Assembly: GCA_905221605.1 (NCBI GenBank)
Contig: CAJNDS010000120.1
Location: forward strand, 1 to 42,500
Direction of reading: 5' to 3'
DNA from: Symbiodinium natans
Taxonomy: Eukaryota > Sar > Dinophyceae > Suessiales > Symbiodiniaceae
Length of the DNA stretch: 42,500 bases
Under the pieces are notes generated by a model. The model saw only the letters and a list, made by a program, of their open reading frames with translations. It had not been told where the DNA came from and searched no databases. Made by a program: the position numbers and the translations under genes. Of the stretch, positions 29,993 to 40,923 are shown one piece after another (positions within the stretch are counted from its first letter, which is position 1; every line of letters begins with the position of its first letter).

Positions 29993-32900
29993 GCATCAGC
30001 TGCCTGTATAAGGTGCTCCCTCCCCGCCACACTGACCAAAAGAAGCTCCATGTCCGACCTCAGTTTGTCCGACAGGGGGCGAAGAGCCTCACAGGTCATG
30101 ATTGCATGCCGAGGGGTGCCTGCTTCTTGGACGCAAAGTGGGCACAGTCTCGGGGAGGACTGACGGTGGGTGTGTGCCCATGCTTGGGCCAATCTGGCCA
30201 AGCTGACATCCGTCTTGAGTTGTTCCGTCCAGGAGCCCCCAATGGCTCTGTGGCAGCGGTACAGCATGCGAGAAAGATCGATTGTGTTTCTGTCCGCATC
30301 CTCAGGTAGGAGCCAGCGCGCAAAACGGGACGGGACTTCAGCCCGAACAAAGAACCTCATGTCCAAGGCAGGGCTGAATGCTTCCTCGGCTTGCATGGCG
30401 AGTTTGCCCTGCACTTTGCGCAGTCTCCACTCTGCTGCAGCCTGAGTTCGGAGGAGCTGACGGGTGGTTGCACGGATGGGGGAGCCGACTCTGCGCCCGT
30501 CCAAGACCACAAAAGCAAAAGACCACCAGTGGGGTAATCCACATCTCGGGGACAGGGCATGTGGAAACAGTCATTGCAGCCAGAGTCCTGTACTTCATTG
30601 CCCTTAACCACGACCGGATTAGGGTAGTTGGTATGCAGCTGGTGTGACTTGACATCCAATCCGACCAGCCCGGGCCCAGAGAACATGATCCGGCACATCC
30701 ATTTGCCCGCAAGCTGGAGATTCCAATCTTGTGGGAATCTGCTTTGGTGGAGTTTCCAGGCCGGCTCTGGCGACTTTCCAGTCCAGGACGCCTTGAGTTC
30801 CAGCATGATCCGGCATAGCCGGGCAAGCATGGGTATTCCACAATGGGAGAGGAGATCAGTGGCTTGACCGTCGCATGTTACGCGTAGTGCACTGCCCAGA
30901 GAACTGCAATCTACCACGACAAGATTCCAAGTGTTTGGGAGCCTCCATCGGAGGGATGCCAGCATGGCCAGTAACTCAGCTTCATGAATACCCGTGTGCT
31001 CATACCCGTAACGCCGAGGGAGTTTACCTTTCACCTGGGCTGTCAGGGAGGCCGTCGACGAGAAATAAGCATCGCCAGAACCAAAAGATCGCGCCTGACA
31101 TGAAAAGGTGGTGCGTCCAGATGCCTGGTGCCCTCCATCCCCGTAGAGCGCAAAGTCGAGGTCAGCGGGGCCGGGAGGTACGCGGGCATCAAGGAACCCG
31201 CTGCGATCGTCTACATGGGCGGCCCAAGGCCGCGTCCACGCCTCTGAGCGCCAATCCTCATCAGGGAACAGGTCGTCCCGGGGGGATCGGTGATGGAGCT
31301 GGCACTCCACGGCCCAATCCTCCGCAGATCGCGTCATGGCTGTTCGCAATGCAGAAGCGCATTGTCCAGGCGTGACGCCAGATAAACCAAAGTGCCTCTG
31401 AGTCCCACTCCGTTCTAGGGCGCTCTGCGCGCAGCCAACTGATGACACGACGGACAGCGTTAGCGAGAGGCCCTACTCTGCAGTATACCGCGCCGCGTCG
31501 GTGTCCATCCGCATCCATACCTCCCACCATCTGCGCAGCCGGGGATCCCGCAGCAAGTCGCAGTTGGTCAAGTACCCGTGAGACCAGCCGGTCGGTGGAG
31601 ACAGTCAGGTAGAATCCGTAGCCGGCTAGGAATCGGAGAGAGTTGGCGAGAATTCCCGAGTACTGGGACACCTGCGCAGAAGGAAGTGACATGGCTTCTC
31701 GAAGCTCCGCGCGAGCCAGGGAGCTGGCTTGAGTGCAGCCGTTGAGGGTGGTCAAGAGGTCAGAAGCGACGGCTGACACCATGCTCTCGACCATGGAGGG
31801 GAGCTGGACCCCCCCAATTCCGCGCGGCGCCAACAGACTCATGCGTTCAGCAGTAGACCGGACTTGGAGTCGCGCCAGTATCAGAAGCTGGAGTTCGGTA
31901 TCCTGATCATGTAGGGACTGTGGGGCAGGTATACCAATGAGCGGGGCGTAGGACAGGATGCCACGTCCAATGAGTTGGAAAGCCATTGCAATTTCATCCC
32001 ACTCGCACATAAGAAAGCTCAACTTGTGTCTTAAGCGTACCAGCTTGTCCAGTGTATCTTGCGCCGCAAGGGTGTGCTTGTCGGAGATGGTGCCCCGCTT
32101 GCCCAGCAACTTCTCTCCCTGGTCTGCATGCGAGCGCGGCAGCTTAGCGATGATCTCCCGGCCTGTCCAGATGTCATAGCCCGTAACTGCGACGCCATCC
32201 GTCTCGACACCATGCTCCAGGGCCCACGGCGTCTCCACCATGTCATCATAGTCCGAGGCGTAGACTGAAAATTTTGGCCAACTGAAGCCGACTGCGGAGA
32301 CCAGACTACCATGGCCCAGTTCCCGAAGGATCCGTGGGAGCTGACGCACTCCTGCCCCATAGTGTTGAGCGTCGTCTGCGTACGCCGTCACTCCAGCGCG
32401 GGCGCCATGTCTGGTCTGGTACTGGGCCGTGCTAGCCTCGCGCATCCGAAGAATTGGCTCCTGTGCTGGTTTGGAAAGTTCGGGTGAGGAGATGGTGCCC
32501 TGTGGCACTCCCCTTTGGTACTCCACATCCGGGGTTTCTCCCCAACGGGTTTGGATGGCCACCGAAATGCCTTGGAAAGCATCCGTAAAAAACCTGCGCG
32601 CCATGTCAGGTGTTCCCCGGGCCAGCTGCATGGCGTCAATTTCCACAAATTCCACAGAGTTAAAGAACTTTTCGTAGTCGGATGGGATTCGAACAAAAGG
32701 GGCACCAGTGCGCATGGCATCTTCCGTGACAATGCAATCGGTATATAATACGTCAGCTGTGGCGGACTGTCGCCTTTCATATGCCAGGTTTGTCAAGCTA
32801 TAAAAATCGCCAAGGGGGAGCCTGGCGCGGCCAGCCGAGAGTCGAGACGTAACTGGGCCTTCAATGGCTTTGAAGCTCTCCTCCATCATTGTGAGTGGTC

Positions 32901-35537
32901 GCCATCCGCCTGTGGATTTGGGTAGGTTGATTTGGAGGGCTCTTTTGTTGTCCTCTGTCACCAAAGCCAGTTGCCTCTGCGTGTCCAGCAGTTCCCAGAA
33001 AAGGTCACGGATCCACTGGGGGAAGAGAGGGAGGAAGGCCAGTTTGAGGCCCGATCTCCCGGGTCGCGACCAACGCATCTTGCGGGCCCAGTACTGTCGC
33101 TCGGCATCGCTGGTGGGCTGAAGCACACTAATGTCTGCAAACTGATTGGGCGCCAGTGCGACAAAGAAAAGTTCGAGATCCCGTTGACGGTGAGTCCAGA
33201 AGTGGTCCATAGTCCATTCCGCGGGCGGGAACTTACCGATACATTTGATGTCCAGGCTTTGTCCAGCGCAGGGTCCTGGGCGGCATAGGCGCCAAGTTCC
33301 GTCTGTGTGGGAGACGATCCACCCGTTCAGAGCCACGGAGCGCTGGGACAGGAAGCGCAGGTCAGCGCCCCTCCAACGAATAAGACGCCATGGCCCTGGT
33401 TCTAGGATAGCACGGGCCATTGGCGCGAGCGCGTCGCTCATAAGGCTGTCGGCAAGGCACTGGAAGTTCAATGAGCCACGTCGATTGCCAGCCAGGTCGC
33501 GCCATTCCTTGAAGCACGGGTGGGACCAGGGGTTGGCAGGTGAGTTAAAGAGGCGCTGCCATTCCTGGGCCGCTCCTTCCAGGGCCTCCTTGGCCGAAGA
33601 GGGACGGCGCTTCCTGCCCTCTTTTTCAAACCACTCCGGAGCGTACTCTAGTTGCTCCTGCGGCTTACGTAAAAAGCGCGCCCAAGTCTTCAAGTCGGAC
33701 TGGTGCAGGGAGCGTCTGCGTTCAAGCCCCAATTCCTTGGATTGTTGACGCTGGCATTCGGTTTGCGACGATCTCGCCGCGGTGGACCATTCCCTAACCT
33801 GTTGCAAAGCCTCGGTTCTGGAGCGTCTGCACACCGGCGCGCAGCGCCATTCAAGCGTCGGCAACGGGGACAATGAAGCAGAAGATCGTGAGCATCGTGA
33901 GGTCGTGTTAGGTGTCCATTGGGCAAGGGCCTCAGGGGCAACGCCCACCAGGCCATCTGCCCACACATGTGGGGAGGAGTCGTGGAGATCCCAGTCTCCT
34001 AGTCGCACACGGGCAGTCTTGGTGGCCTCGCTCGGGGTGTTGTGGCGAAGTGCGTCTGTAAGTTGCTGGCAGCTTTTCCAAAGGGAATTGGCTCGATCAA
34101 GGGATTCCTTGAGTTGACCTGGGAGGGCGGGGCCGGGGTCGGCTTGACTGAGCAGATGTCGTAGCTGTCGAAGCTGCTGCAACACCGCGTCCCACGAAGT
34201 TCTGGCTCGGCGGGCCTTGTAATCAGTCCCATTTGCCAGTGTGGGTAGGCTGTTCTGCATGCACTGAGTAAGGAGTTTACTTGCATGAGTGAGGGCGCAT
34301 CTCAGGGCAGGGCTCCGTGCGTCCGGGAGCCCGGCGGGTTCAGCCATTTGGTGAAGGGGGGAGGAGGGTCCACCAGTGTCAGATAGGGCCAGGCGGGAAG
34401 CATTCCGCACGTCAGCCATGGCCTTGGATAGGGTGCTGCGGTGGGGCATCATCGCCTCTTCAATATTACGTTGTAGGCTACACGCGTCTGGCCCAAGAGA
34501 GGCTCTCACCAGCCTACGCCAGTTCCCTCCCGCCTCCGAAGAGCCAGGGGATGGGATAGTGGGAAGGGATTGCTGGATGTCCACCACCACCGGATCGTGA
34601 TCTGTTCGGCGCAGCCAGCGCCAAATTATGGAGGCGTTCAGGAGACGGCTGCCCCCACCGACGCTTCCCAAGATCCAAATATGGTCCAATCGGCTTGCGG
34701 TGTCTTGTCTGGTGTAGAAGGTGTAGGCCCTCAGTTCCGGGTGGCGGGCCCGGAAGCAATCTTGCAGTCCCAGATCCTGAAGCTTCATCGCTACGCTCCC
34801 GGTCCTGAGATGTCTGGGCCCACCCCATCGGTCCAGTTCCGGGGAGGTATAGCTGTTGAGGTCTCCCGCAACAATGAGAAGGCTGACCGCGTGCGTGGAT
34901 ATATCTTTCTGCAGTTCGAGGAATTCCTTGAGTCTGTGTTCCTGCTCGAGGCCCCAGGGGTCTTGGTCAAAGTTTGGAGTAGTGGCACCAGTTGGGCCAT
35001 AGACTCCCACCACACGCAAGGTAGACCCGTCTTGCAGCAGAAGGGTTCCGGCGACTGCACGGCCATCCTGGTCCTTGTCTACCTGGGTCCATTTTCCGAC
35101 GTAGTCGCTTCGTACAGCTAAGAGAACGCCGGAGGCAGATGGGTGGAGTGCGCCAACTGCCCGAGTGGGGTGGGGTCACAGGTAACATTATGGGAAATCG
35201 CAGAGTACCCCCACTCCCTCATGCCCGCCACCGCCTGTGCGTGACCGGCGTCAGTCCCAACGCGGGTCTCTGAAAGGACAAAGATGTCAGCTCCGAGCTC
35301 TGCCGCGCATTCCGCCCAGTATCTGGCCCACTGTAGTTTGTCTCTGCCAACTCCTCCAGCCTGTAGCGAGACCACCCGGGTGACCTTGTTGCCTATCCAC
35401 TTAACATCGTCACCAATGCAGCTGCCTGCTATACGCAGGTTCCGTCTTTTGCCCACATGTATGTTGGAACGGCAGTGGCCTACCAGTGGAGAGTCCTCGT
35501 CATCGCTGTCGCTGCTTGGCGCGGAAGACTCGGCCAT
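29965..35537 (-). pseudogene. LINE main ORF: endonuclease, reverse transcriptase, RNase H, zinc knuckle (frameshifted)
   Basis: ATG at 35537. The first 139 codons contain the endonuclease VLSETR motif (E90), then the frame shifts near 35120-35175. The next frame (1252 codons to 31261) has GDLN (52-55), RLDHIW (110-115) and TDHDPV (139-144) of the EEP endonuclease. Reverse-transcriptase motifs follow: RPLTMMEESFKAIEGP, the motif A aspartate in SDYEKFFNS, GVPQGTISSP (about 32497-32511) and AYADDA (YADD at about 32371-32382). A shift near the C6 run at 31280-31285 leads to RNase H with D104, E157, D180 and a final D287 (GDGG, HEAELLA, VVVDCSS, VKSHQ and GNEVQDS). A third shift near 30500-30545 leads to CPLC-x8-H-x4-C. 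These are the established motifs of EEP-type LINEs. As written it cannot be translated in one piece. Confidence 0.85.
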
Positions 35538-35988
35538 GGCGACGGGGCAGACGAGTAAGCTCTAATTATGGGGCACGGGCTACGACAGAGGTGTCAGCAC
35601 GCAATGCGACGTTGGCTCCACAGCTGGATATCTCAAAACAGCAACCCTATAATCGTGAAGTCCTCGCTTGCAGGCAAGGATTTTGGTGCTCCATAGGGGC
35701 GGTGATCCCCGTAACAAAATGGGGTGTCTGCAAAAGTACAGCGTTCTCCCGACTCCTTTACACCTGTTGCGGGACAAAAGGCCCGGAGTGTGGAGTCAAA
35801 GAGTCAAAGAGGGCACACCAGTACCAGTCGGCTACACGTATGTGTGACAGCAGCGACTGGTAGGTGAGGAGTGGCGGCGATGCCACAGGAAGACCACCCT
35901 GAAGCTAAATGAACAAACAATTACAAGGACAAAACTTGGCGCACGGCGGCGCCTACTCTTCACGGCATCATGGGTCAGCGGGGACTGT
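35538..35988. other. Region between the RING ORF and the LINE main ORF
   Basis: No gene seen; probably untranslated LINE sequence. It contains the CCATTTTGTTACGG motif (about 35720-35707, minus strand) that is repeated near 28.3-28.5 kb. Confidence 0.5.
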
Positions 35989-36699
35989 CTAGCGGCTCAC
36001 TGGCGTGTCTTCACTCCCTGCACCGGTATGGTGGAGCACTATGTTGCATTCTGGGCACCGAACACGTCCTGTTTCGCGGGATTCTTCTGCCTCCTGCCAT
36101 GTGTAGAAACACTGAGCATGCACCTCGTGGAGACACACCAAACGGACCATTTGTTCCAGGGGTAGTAGCCGTTGCCTGCAACAGATGCACTCCTTGTGCA
36201 CATCAGTCTCAGGCGCGAGGAAGAGGTTGCCCAGGGCCACGGGAGGGCTTGTCTTGGATAGGACCACTCCCGGGCTTGTCATGGACAACATCCGTTGGGA
36301 TTGGCGCTCCGCACGAGTGGCAAGAGCAGCCGCCCTGTTGGTATGAATACGCTGGATCTGCTCCGGCGTGAGCGTCGCTGTGGGTTCCTCATCGGGCGTG
36401 GTTGCACCTGGCGCCAGGGAGGAGATGGACGGCCCCGTTGTGCTAGGAGGGACCGGGGCCGCATCAGCCGCCGGGTTCGGGGCTGTGCCTTCCCCGTCTC
36501 CTTCCTGTTGGAGCAATCGGAGGGCCGCCCTGCCAGTGGAATTGTCCGCGGCTATGATCTCGACATCTCCCAGTGCAGTGGTCACCCTGTTGCCCTGCCT
36601 GCGCGAGTGTTGGCGGAGTTCCTGCAGAATTGCAGACAGATAAAAAGAGACAAAGGTATAATGTCTCGGCCATGCAATCTGATGGAGATTGCAACCCAT
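35989..36699 (-). CDS. RING-H2 finger protein ORF (236 aa)
   Basis: ATG at 36699, TAG at 35989. The C-terminal RING-H2 has all eight zinc ligands: C171, C174, C189, H191, H194, C197, C215 and C218, with a tryptophan (W201) after the sixth ligand and CPEC as the last pair. RING-H2 domains are typical of E3 ubiquitin ligases that recruit an E2 enzyme. Upstream is a Pro/Ala/Thr-rich linker and the motif PEQIQRIHTNRAAALATRA (112-130). The N-terminus contains a short helix (SAILQELRQHSRR). It sits 450 bp upstream of the LINE main ORF and 29 bp below a fragment of another LINE, all on the same strand. It could be ORF1 of the large LINE or a captured cellular gene. Confidence 0.65.
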   Translation of the reverse strand: MGCNLHQIAWPRHYTFVSFYLSAILQELRQHSRRQGNRVTTALGDVEIIAADNSTGRAALRLLQQEGDGEGTAPNPAADAAPVPPSTTGPSISSLAPGATTPDEEPTATLTPEQIQRIHTNRAAALATRAERQSQRMLSMTSPGVVLSKTSPPVALGNLFLAPETDVHKECICCRQRLLPLEQMVRLVCLHEVHAQCFYTWQEAEESRETGRVRCPECNIVLHHTGAGSEDTPVSR

Positions 36700-36727
36700 C
36701 CTACACCCCTAGAGTCAACGGAGTCCA

Positions 36728-37690
36728 TCAATCTGGCCGCAAGATGACTTTTGACCAGGATGCCAAATCCTCCAAAGCACCAGTCCCTTGACCTTGCCCG
36801 GCAAATAGCTGGTAGCCTGTCTTGGCTGCCTGGATGGTCTCAGTTCACAGACCGTCTGCAGTCAAGTGGGTCTCCTGGATGGCTGCAACATCCGGCGCCT
36901 GTTCAAACAACCAAGTAGCCACTTCTCGTCTCCATGAGGTGACATTGGCAGTGAGGAGATGTACTTCGCGGGTCGAAACAGAACCACTGGTCACCTCCTT
37001 CACCGCTTGCAGGTTCACACCATGCTTCCTTGGTCACATCTTCAGCTTCCAAGGTTTGGAACAGGCGGTGACACACCCAGTGCTCCAAGCTGCCTTCATC
37101 TAGTGTCGCCTCGAGTGCGACACGAGAGCAACTGTGTCCTCTTCATTGGTTGGAGAATGGTATTTGTTGGGTGGCATTCGGGGCCTGAGAAGCAGGCTAG
37201 CCTGCACAGTTGTGGTTACTCAGGCGTGCAAGGACGAGAGAGCGAGAAACCCTTGGTCGGGTTGGACCCACTGGGATGCATCTGCAAATGGCAAAGCGGA
37301 GCTGGTTCCAACTTTTCCGGTCCCAGAACCAAGAGAGCAAGCTTGAATGGAAAACTCTTGAAGAAACCGTAGCATCCCCTTCGTTGACTGCAGTGGCACG
37401 CGGAGCCGCCGATGACAATGTAGAGCTCTCCTGCAGTCCTTCACTATCATCTGCAGGGCCTCCCAAATGGAGATAGCTGTTGGAAAAACCAGGTTCCGAC
37501 TGTGTAAAAGAGGGTAGTGCCCGACTAGGCCCACTCTTCCTCCGCTGCACAAGCTGGAACCCTTCATCATCCAAACCGGGGTGACACGTCCACTGAAACG
37601 CTCGTCATCCCTAGATTGTCTCCTGCCCTTAGGCGGGGTTGAGGCAGGGACAAAACTCAACCCCTGTGCAAGCACCTTGAGTGGCATTTG
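36728..37690 (-). mobile_element. 5' fragment of a second LINE (relic)
   Basis: The minus frame ending at 36728 reads LLTANVTSWRREVATWL, then APDVAAIQETHL and GYQLFAGQG: the N-terminal half of an EEP endonuclease, with the QETH glutamate. An in-frame TGA at 36845-36847 follows QETHLTADGL, and the domain ends before the GDxN motif. Upstream in other frames lie probable ORF1 remnants, including DDEGFQLVQRRKSGPSR near 37565-37515 and a segment at 37088-36903. It is truncated where the RING ORF and the larger LINE begin. Confidence 0.7.
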
Positions 37691-37973
37691 AGTTGTGTGA
37701 GCTGTCTGCGACTATGCAGCTTCAGTTTTGGAGAGTGTTTAAAGTTTAAAGCCCAGTGTTTGACCTAGGAAGCCCCACATGCAAACGCATGTTGTTTGGC
37801 TCAAGACCGGAGTCGTGTTTCAGTGCGAGAAAGCTGAAAGAAGTGTTTGGAGTGCCTGTGAGCTGTGTGACTGTGAAGGGTTACTTGCACTTGTGGTCTT
37901 TTACGTGGTTTGCTGAGAAAAGGAGCCCAATACGCAACAAGTGAAAGTTGGCAAGTGCGTGGCGTGAGAGTCT

Positions 37974-39572
37974 GTGGCCATGGTTGAGCGTGGACGTCCG
38001 TCGTACTACAACATCGGGGAAGAAGGACCTGATGGAATGGTGCGAAGAAGTCGGAGGCAGTCCCAGGAACCTCCCTATGGAAGACCAGACAGACCACGTG
38101 CGTTGCCAGTCTTGCCCTTGGTCGGTAGAAGTGCTGCCTTTAGTCCCATGTCGAACCTGTCGGCACAGGGAGCAGCTGGAGCAAGCCCCGTGTTGCCACA
38201 GGGAAGCGTTGGAAGTGCCTCGCCAGGAGTCCACACCGTTGCAGCCACCTCTGATGACACCGCCGGGCTTGGGAGGACAGCAGCCGCAACTCGACACTGC
38301 AGCAGCGCAAGCAGCTTTGGAGTCGCACGTTTTGGTGCAGACGGTGCAGCAACAGCAGCAGCACATGCAGCAGCAGCAACAACAGCAGATATCTCAAATG
38401 ATGTCTCGTGAGCATCAGCAGTTTGAGCAGCAGTGCCGACCATGCGATGGAAGTTGACGATGGAGCGCCCATCAGGAATCCAAAGGCGGAGAGTTATGTA
38501 CCGAAACTTCCCATGCTAGATGGTTCACGCATGTCGAAAGGCAGGCGTTCGGAAATCGAAGCGTGGGTTGAGTACTTGGAAGTTTTTCTGCCTTGGATCG
38601 CCTTGTTTGATGACCGCATCCCATCGGAAGTCCAGCAATGCATTGTGAAAGAGAAACAAATCCAGAACAAGGACTTGAACAAAGGTGAGAGCGTGCGAAG
38701 TACGAGAGTGTTTCTGTACCTGCGTCAGTCCTTTGCGAATTTCCCACGTGGTCTGGATATCCTGAAGCAAGTTGAGCGTGAGCAGTTGGGTTGGGTGCGC
38801 CAGCAGGGTACGAGGCTTTGCGGCGTCTCCATCAGGACCTGTCAGTTTGCTCCAGGATTGAAGCCTCCTCACTGCGAGAAGAGATCCTCAGGTACCAACC
38901 ACCCAAAGTCACCAAAGATCGTCCTTTGGATGCCTATCGAAACGTCCAGGTGGAACTTGCCAAGTATAGTCGCCTGGTGTCGTTCGTTCCCTGACCTTGC
39001 GTTGTCGGAAGCAGACAAGAGCATGATTGTCCTTAAGTGCCTTGACGTCGAAGTGAAAAGGTACGTCCTGTTGCATGCAAAGATAGATTCCATGGAAGAG
39101 CTTGAGCGTGCGATCAAGTTTTACGATTCCAATGTGAAGATTCTGACGTTTGCTGAAAAGGGAAAGGGAGATCATGCCAACCCGCTTCAATTCCCCCAGG
39201 GAAAAGGGGATTGGAAGAAAGGTCGGAAAGGAGACGGAAAGGGAGGGTGCAACTCAGAATGACGCCAAGAAAGAAGAGCTGAAGAAGGCGAGAAAGTGTT
39301 TTACTTGCCACCAGACCGGACATTATGCGAAAGATTGGTCTCAGAAGCCTTCCAATCAGGGAGGCACAAAGCCGAATGTGGCAGGAGCTTTGCTAGAGCC
39401 ACAGGTCATTGCGGCGGCCGTGTTTGCGATGGACGCTGACGACTCGGAAGATGGTCATTCGGAGTGTTCGCTTGAGTTGAGTGACCAAGAATGGGAAAGC
39501 TTTGTGCGGGACGTGCGTGTTGGAGAAGCTGAGAGCATGGGCATGAGCGTGAGTTGTCAGACACAAGCATAG
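37974..39572 (+). pseudogene. Copia-like gag, frameshifted
   Basis: It probably starts at ATG 37974 or 37980 (MVERGRPSYYNIGEEG) and moves through at least four frame changes. A Gln-rich coiled segment (CAG-rich DNA at 38345-38390) lies in the frame ending at 38457. The main gag core starts in the frame opened at 38408 (YVPKLPMLDGS, IEAWVEYLEVFLPW). From about 38800 to 38990 the coherent frame is the one with YEALRRLHQDLS and RPLDAYRNVQVELAKY; after that the first frame resumes (LSEADKSMIVLKCLDVEV). A further shift near 39190-39260 leads to a basic tail and a zinc knuckle CFTCHQTGHYAKDW in which the last cysteine is tryptophan. Gag would package the RNA; this copy is probably dead. Confidence 0.7.
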
Positions 39573-39595
39573 CATGCATGGACAGCAGCAAGAAC

Positions 39596-39720
39596 AGTAG
39601 TTCCGCAGATGTCGTCGGTCAGCTTGAGCGTGAAGGCGTTGGAAGTTGCATTATCTTGGAGAGCAAGGACAGTAGTTCCACAGATGTCGTCGGTCAGCTT
39701 GAGCGTGAAGGCGTTGAGAG
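39596..39720 (+). repeat. 75-bp in-frame tandem duplication
   Basis: AGTAGTTCC at 39596 and 39671 begin two copies of a block encoding SSSADVVGQLEREGV and SSSTDVVGQLEREGV, a period of exactly 25 codons. Confidence 0.95.
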
Positions 39721-40207
39721 CATAGGAGTAGCAACACATCATGCCCTCATGTGTCCGCAGCACGCCATGGCATTCTCACAAAGGAGCACCGACGATGGCC
39801 TCTTCTTCCTCGTGGACTCAGGAGCGAGTGTGCATTTGCTTGCAGAGAGTCTGGTGCGAGACGGTCATGTTCAAGTGGTGGAAGAACTTAGTGCAGAAGG
39901 CCCACACTGTGTCACTGCTACTGGAGCTCTCATAGAAGTTCGTCGAAAGGTTAATCGTGTACGAGCGATGTTTTTCTTGGAGCCTTCGAAAGCAACTCGT
40001 GAAGAGGTAGCATGTGTAGAGTTTGTGGCCCTCTTGGCGCCGGTACAGTTCTCCCTGTTGAGTCTTGGTTTGTTGTCGCAGAAAGGGTGGAACGTAAATT
40101 TTAAACCCGGTGAGGCCAAGGTTCGCAACGGTAGGTTCCAGTTTCGAACGCACTGGCAGCAGTATCGTGGAGGGGCAAGCGCGGCCAGCGCCAGCAGTGG
40201 GCCGAAG

Positions 40208-40291
40208 ACCAAGGCAATGCCCAAGAAGAAGACGGTGATCCGCACCAAGGCGATGCCCAAGAAGAAGACAGTGATCCGCACCAAGGCCATG
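40208..40291 (+). repeat. 36-bp tandem repeat encoding a basic 12-mer
   Basis: ACCAAGGCNATGCC begins units at 40208, 40244 and 40280; the third is partial. Each full unit encodes TKAMPKKKTVIR. Confidence 0.95.
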
Positions 40292-40923
40292 CCGAAACCC
40301 CACACCCAGACCGTCCAGAGAGAGATCCCGCTGAGCAGAAAGGAAGTGAGGAGCCTCCCCATACTCACGTTGAGGGACCACCTGGACCACCACCACTACG
40401 CCGTCATGGAGGCCAACTGCGTCGCGAATTTGATGAAGCCCATGGCGGTCGACCAGAAGGAGTTCCAGATCGAGAACAGCGCCGTGATGGTCACCAAGGA
40501 TCGGGTGACGGTGACAAGTACCTCAAGGCCACCGCCGACGCCGCCGAAGGTGCCCCCCCCCGTTGGAGGCGGGCACGGTCTACCTTACCCAGGGAGATCA
40601 ACAGCGGGGAAGAGCATCACGTTTACCAGCACCGCCAGCACCTCCAACACCAGCCCCGGGAAGCAAAGGCGCGACGACAGCTCCGATGCCTCCTCAGGAG
40701 CCGGAGACACCACGTTCTTCTGCGTCTTCCTGGAGCGTGGTAACGAACAAGTGACAGAGCCGCAGCGGTCAAAGCAGAAACATGTGTGTGCGGAACCTGG
40801 GTTGGCAGGAGTTGAGCGTGAGTTGGTTGTTGGAGTTGAGGGAGAGGGAGAGCGAGTTGAGCGTGGTTCTTTAGGTGAAGTTGAGCGTGAAGCATTAGGA
40901 CATTAGGAGAAGTAGGAGCTTGG

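Larger units (their letters stand above)
28665..36699 (-). mobile_element. LINE-like non-LTR retrotransposon (EEP-RT-RNase H), frameshifted
   Basis: In minus-strand order it holds a RING-H2 ORF (36699-35989, membership inferred), the main ORF with endonuclease, reverse transcriptase, RNase H and a zinc knuckle (35537-29965), and an overlapping third ORF (29992-28665). The domain order EEP-RT-RNH places it with the I/R1-like LINE groups that carry RNase H. A few frameshifts break the main ORF, but 1252 codons across the reverse transcriptase are uninterrupted, so the copy is not very old. Exact ends, poly-A and target-site duplications were not found. Confidence 0.85.
39554..40906 (+). pseudogene. 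Copia-like aspartic protease region with basic repeat linker
   Basis: A 450-codon open frame in a different frame from the gag end. The retroviral-type aspartic protease motif LFFLVDSGASVHLL has its active-site D at residue 88 (about 39815). SLGLLSQKGWNVNF (about residues 170-183) resembles the segment after protease in copia elements. Then come three 12-residue repeats of the type TKAMPKKKTVIR, an unusually basic stretch, and a Pro/Ser/Thr-rich linker. The start shown is only the open-frame limit. It is followed by a stop at 40906 just before integrase, so pol is interrupted. Confidence 0.75.

Noticed and set aside
37700-37945. Possible 5' LTR of the copia-like element
   Set aside because: No TG...CA ends or partner LTR could be identified, because the 3' half lies outside the window.
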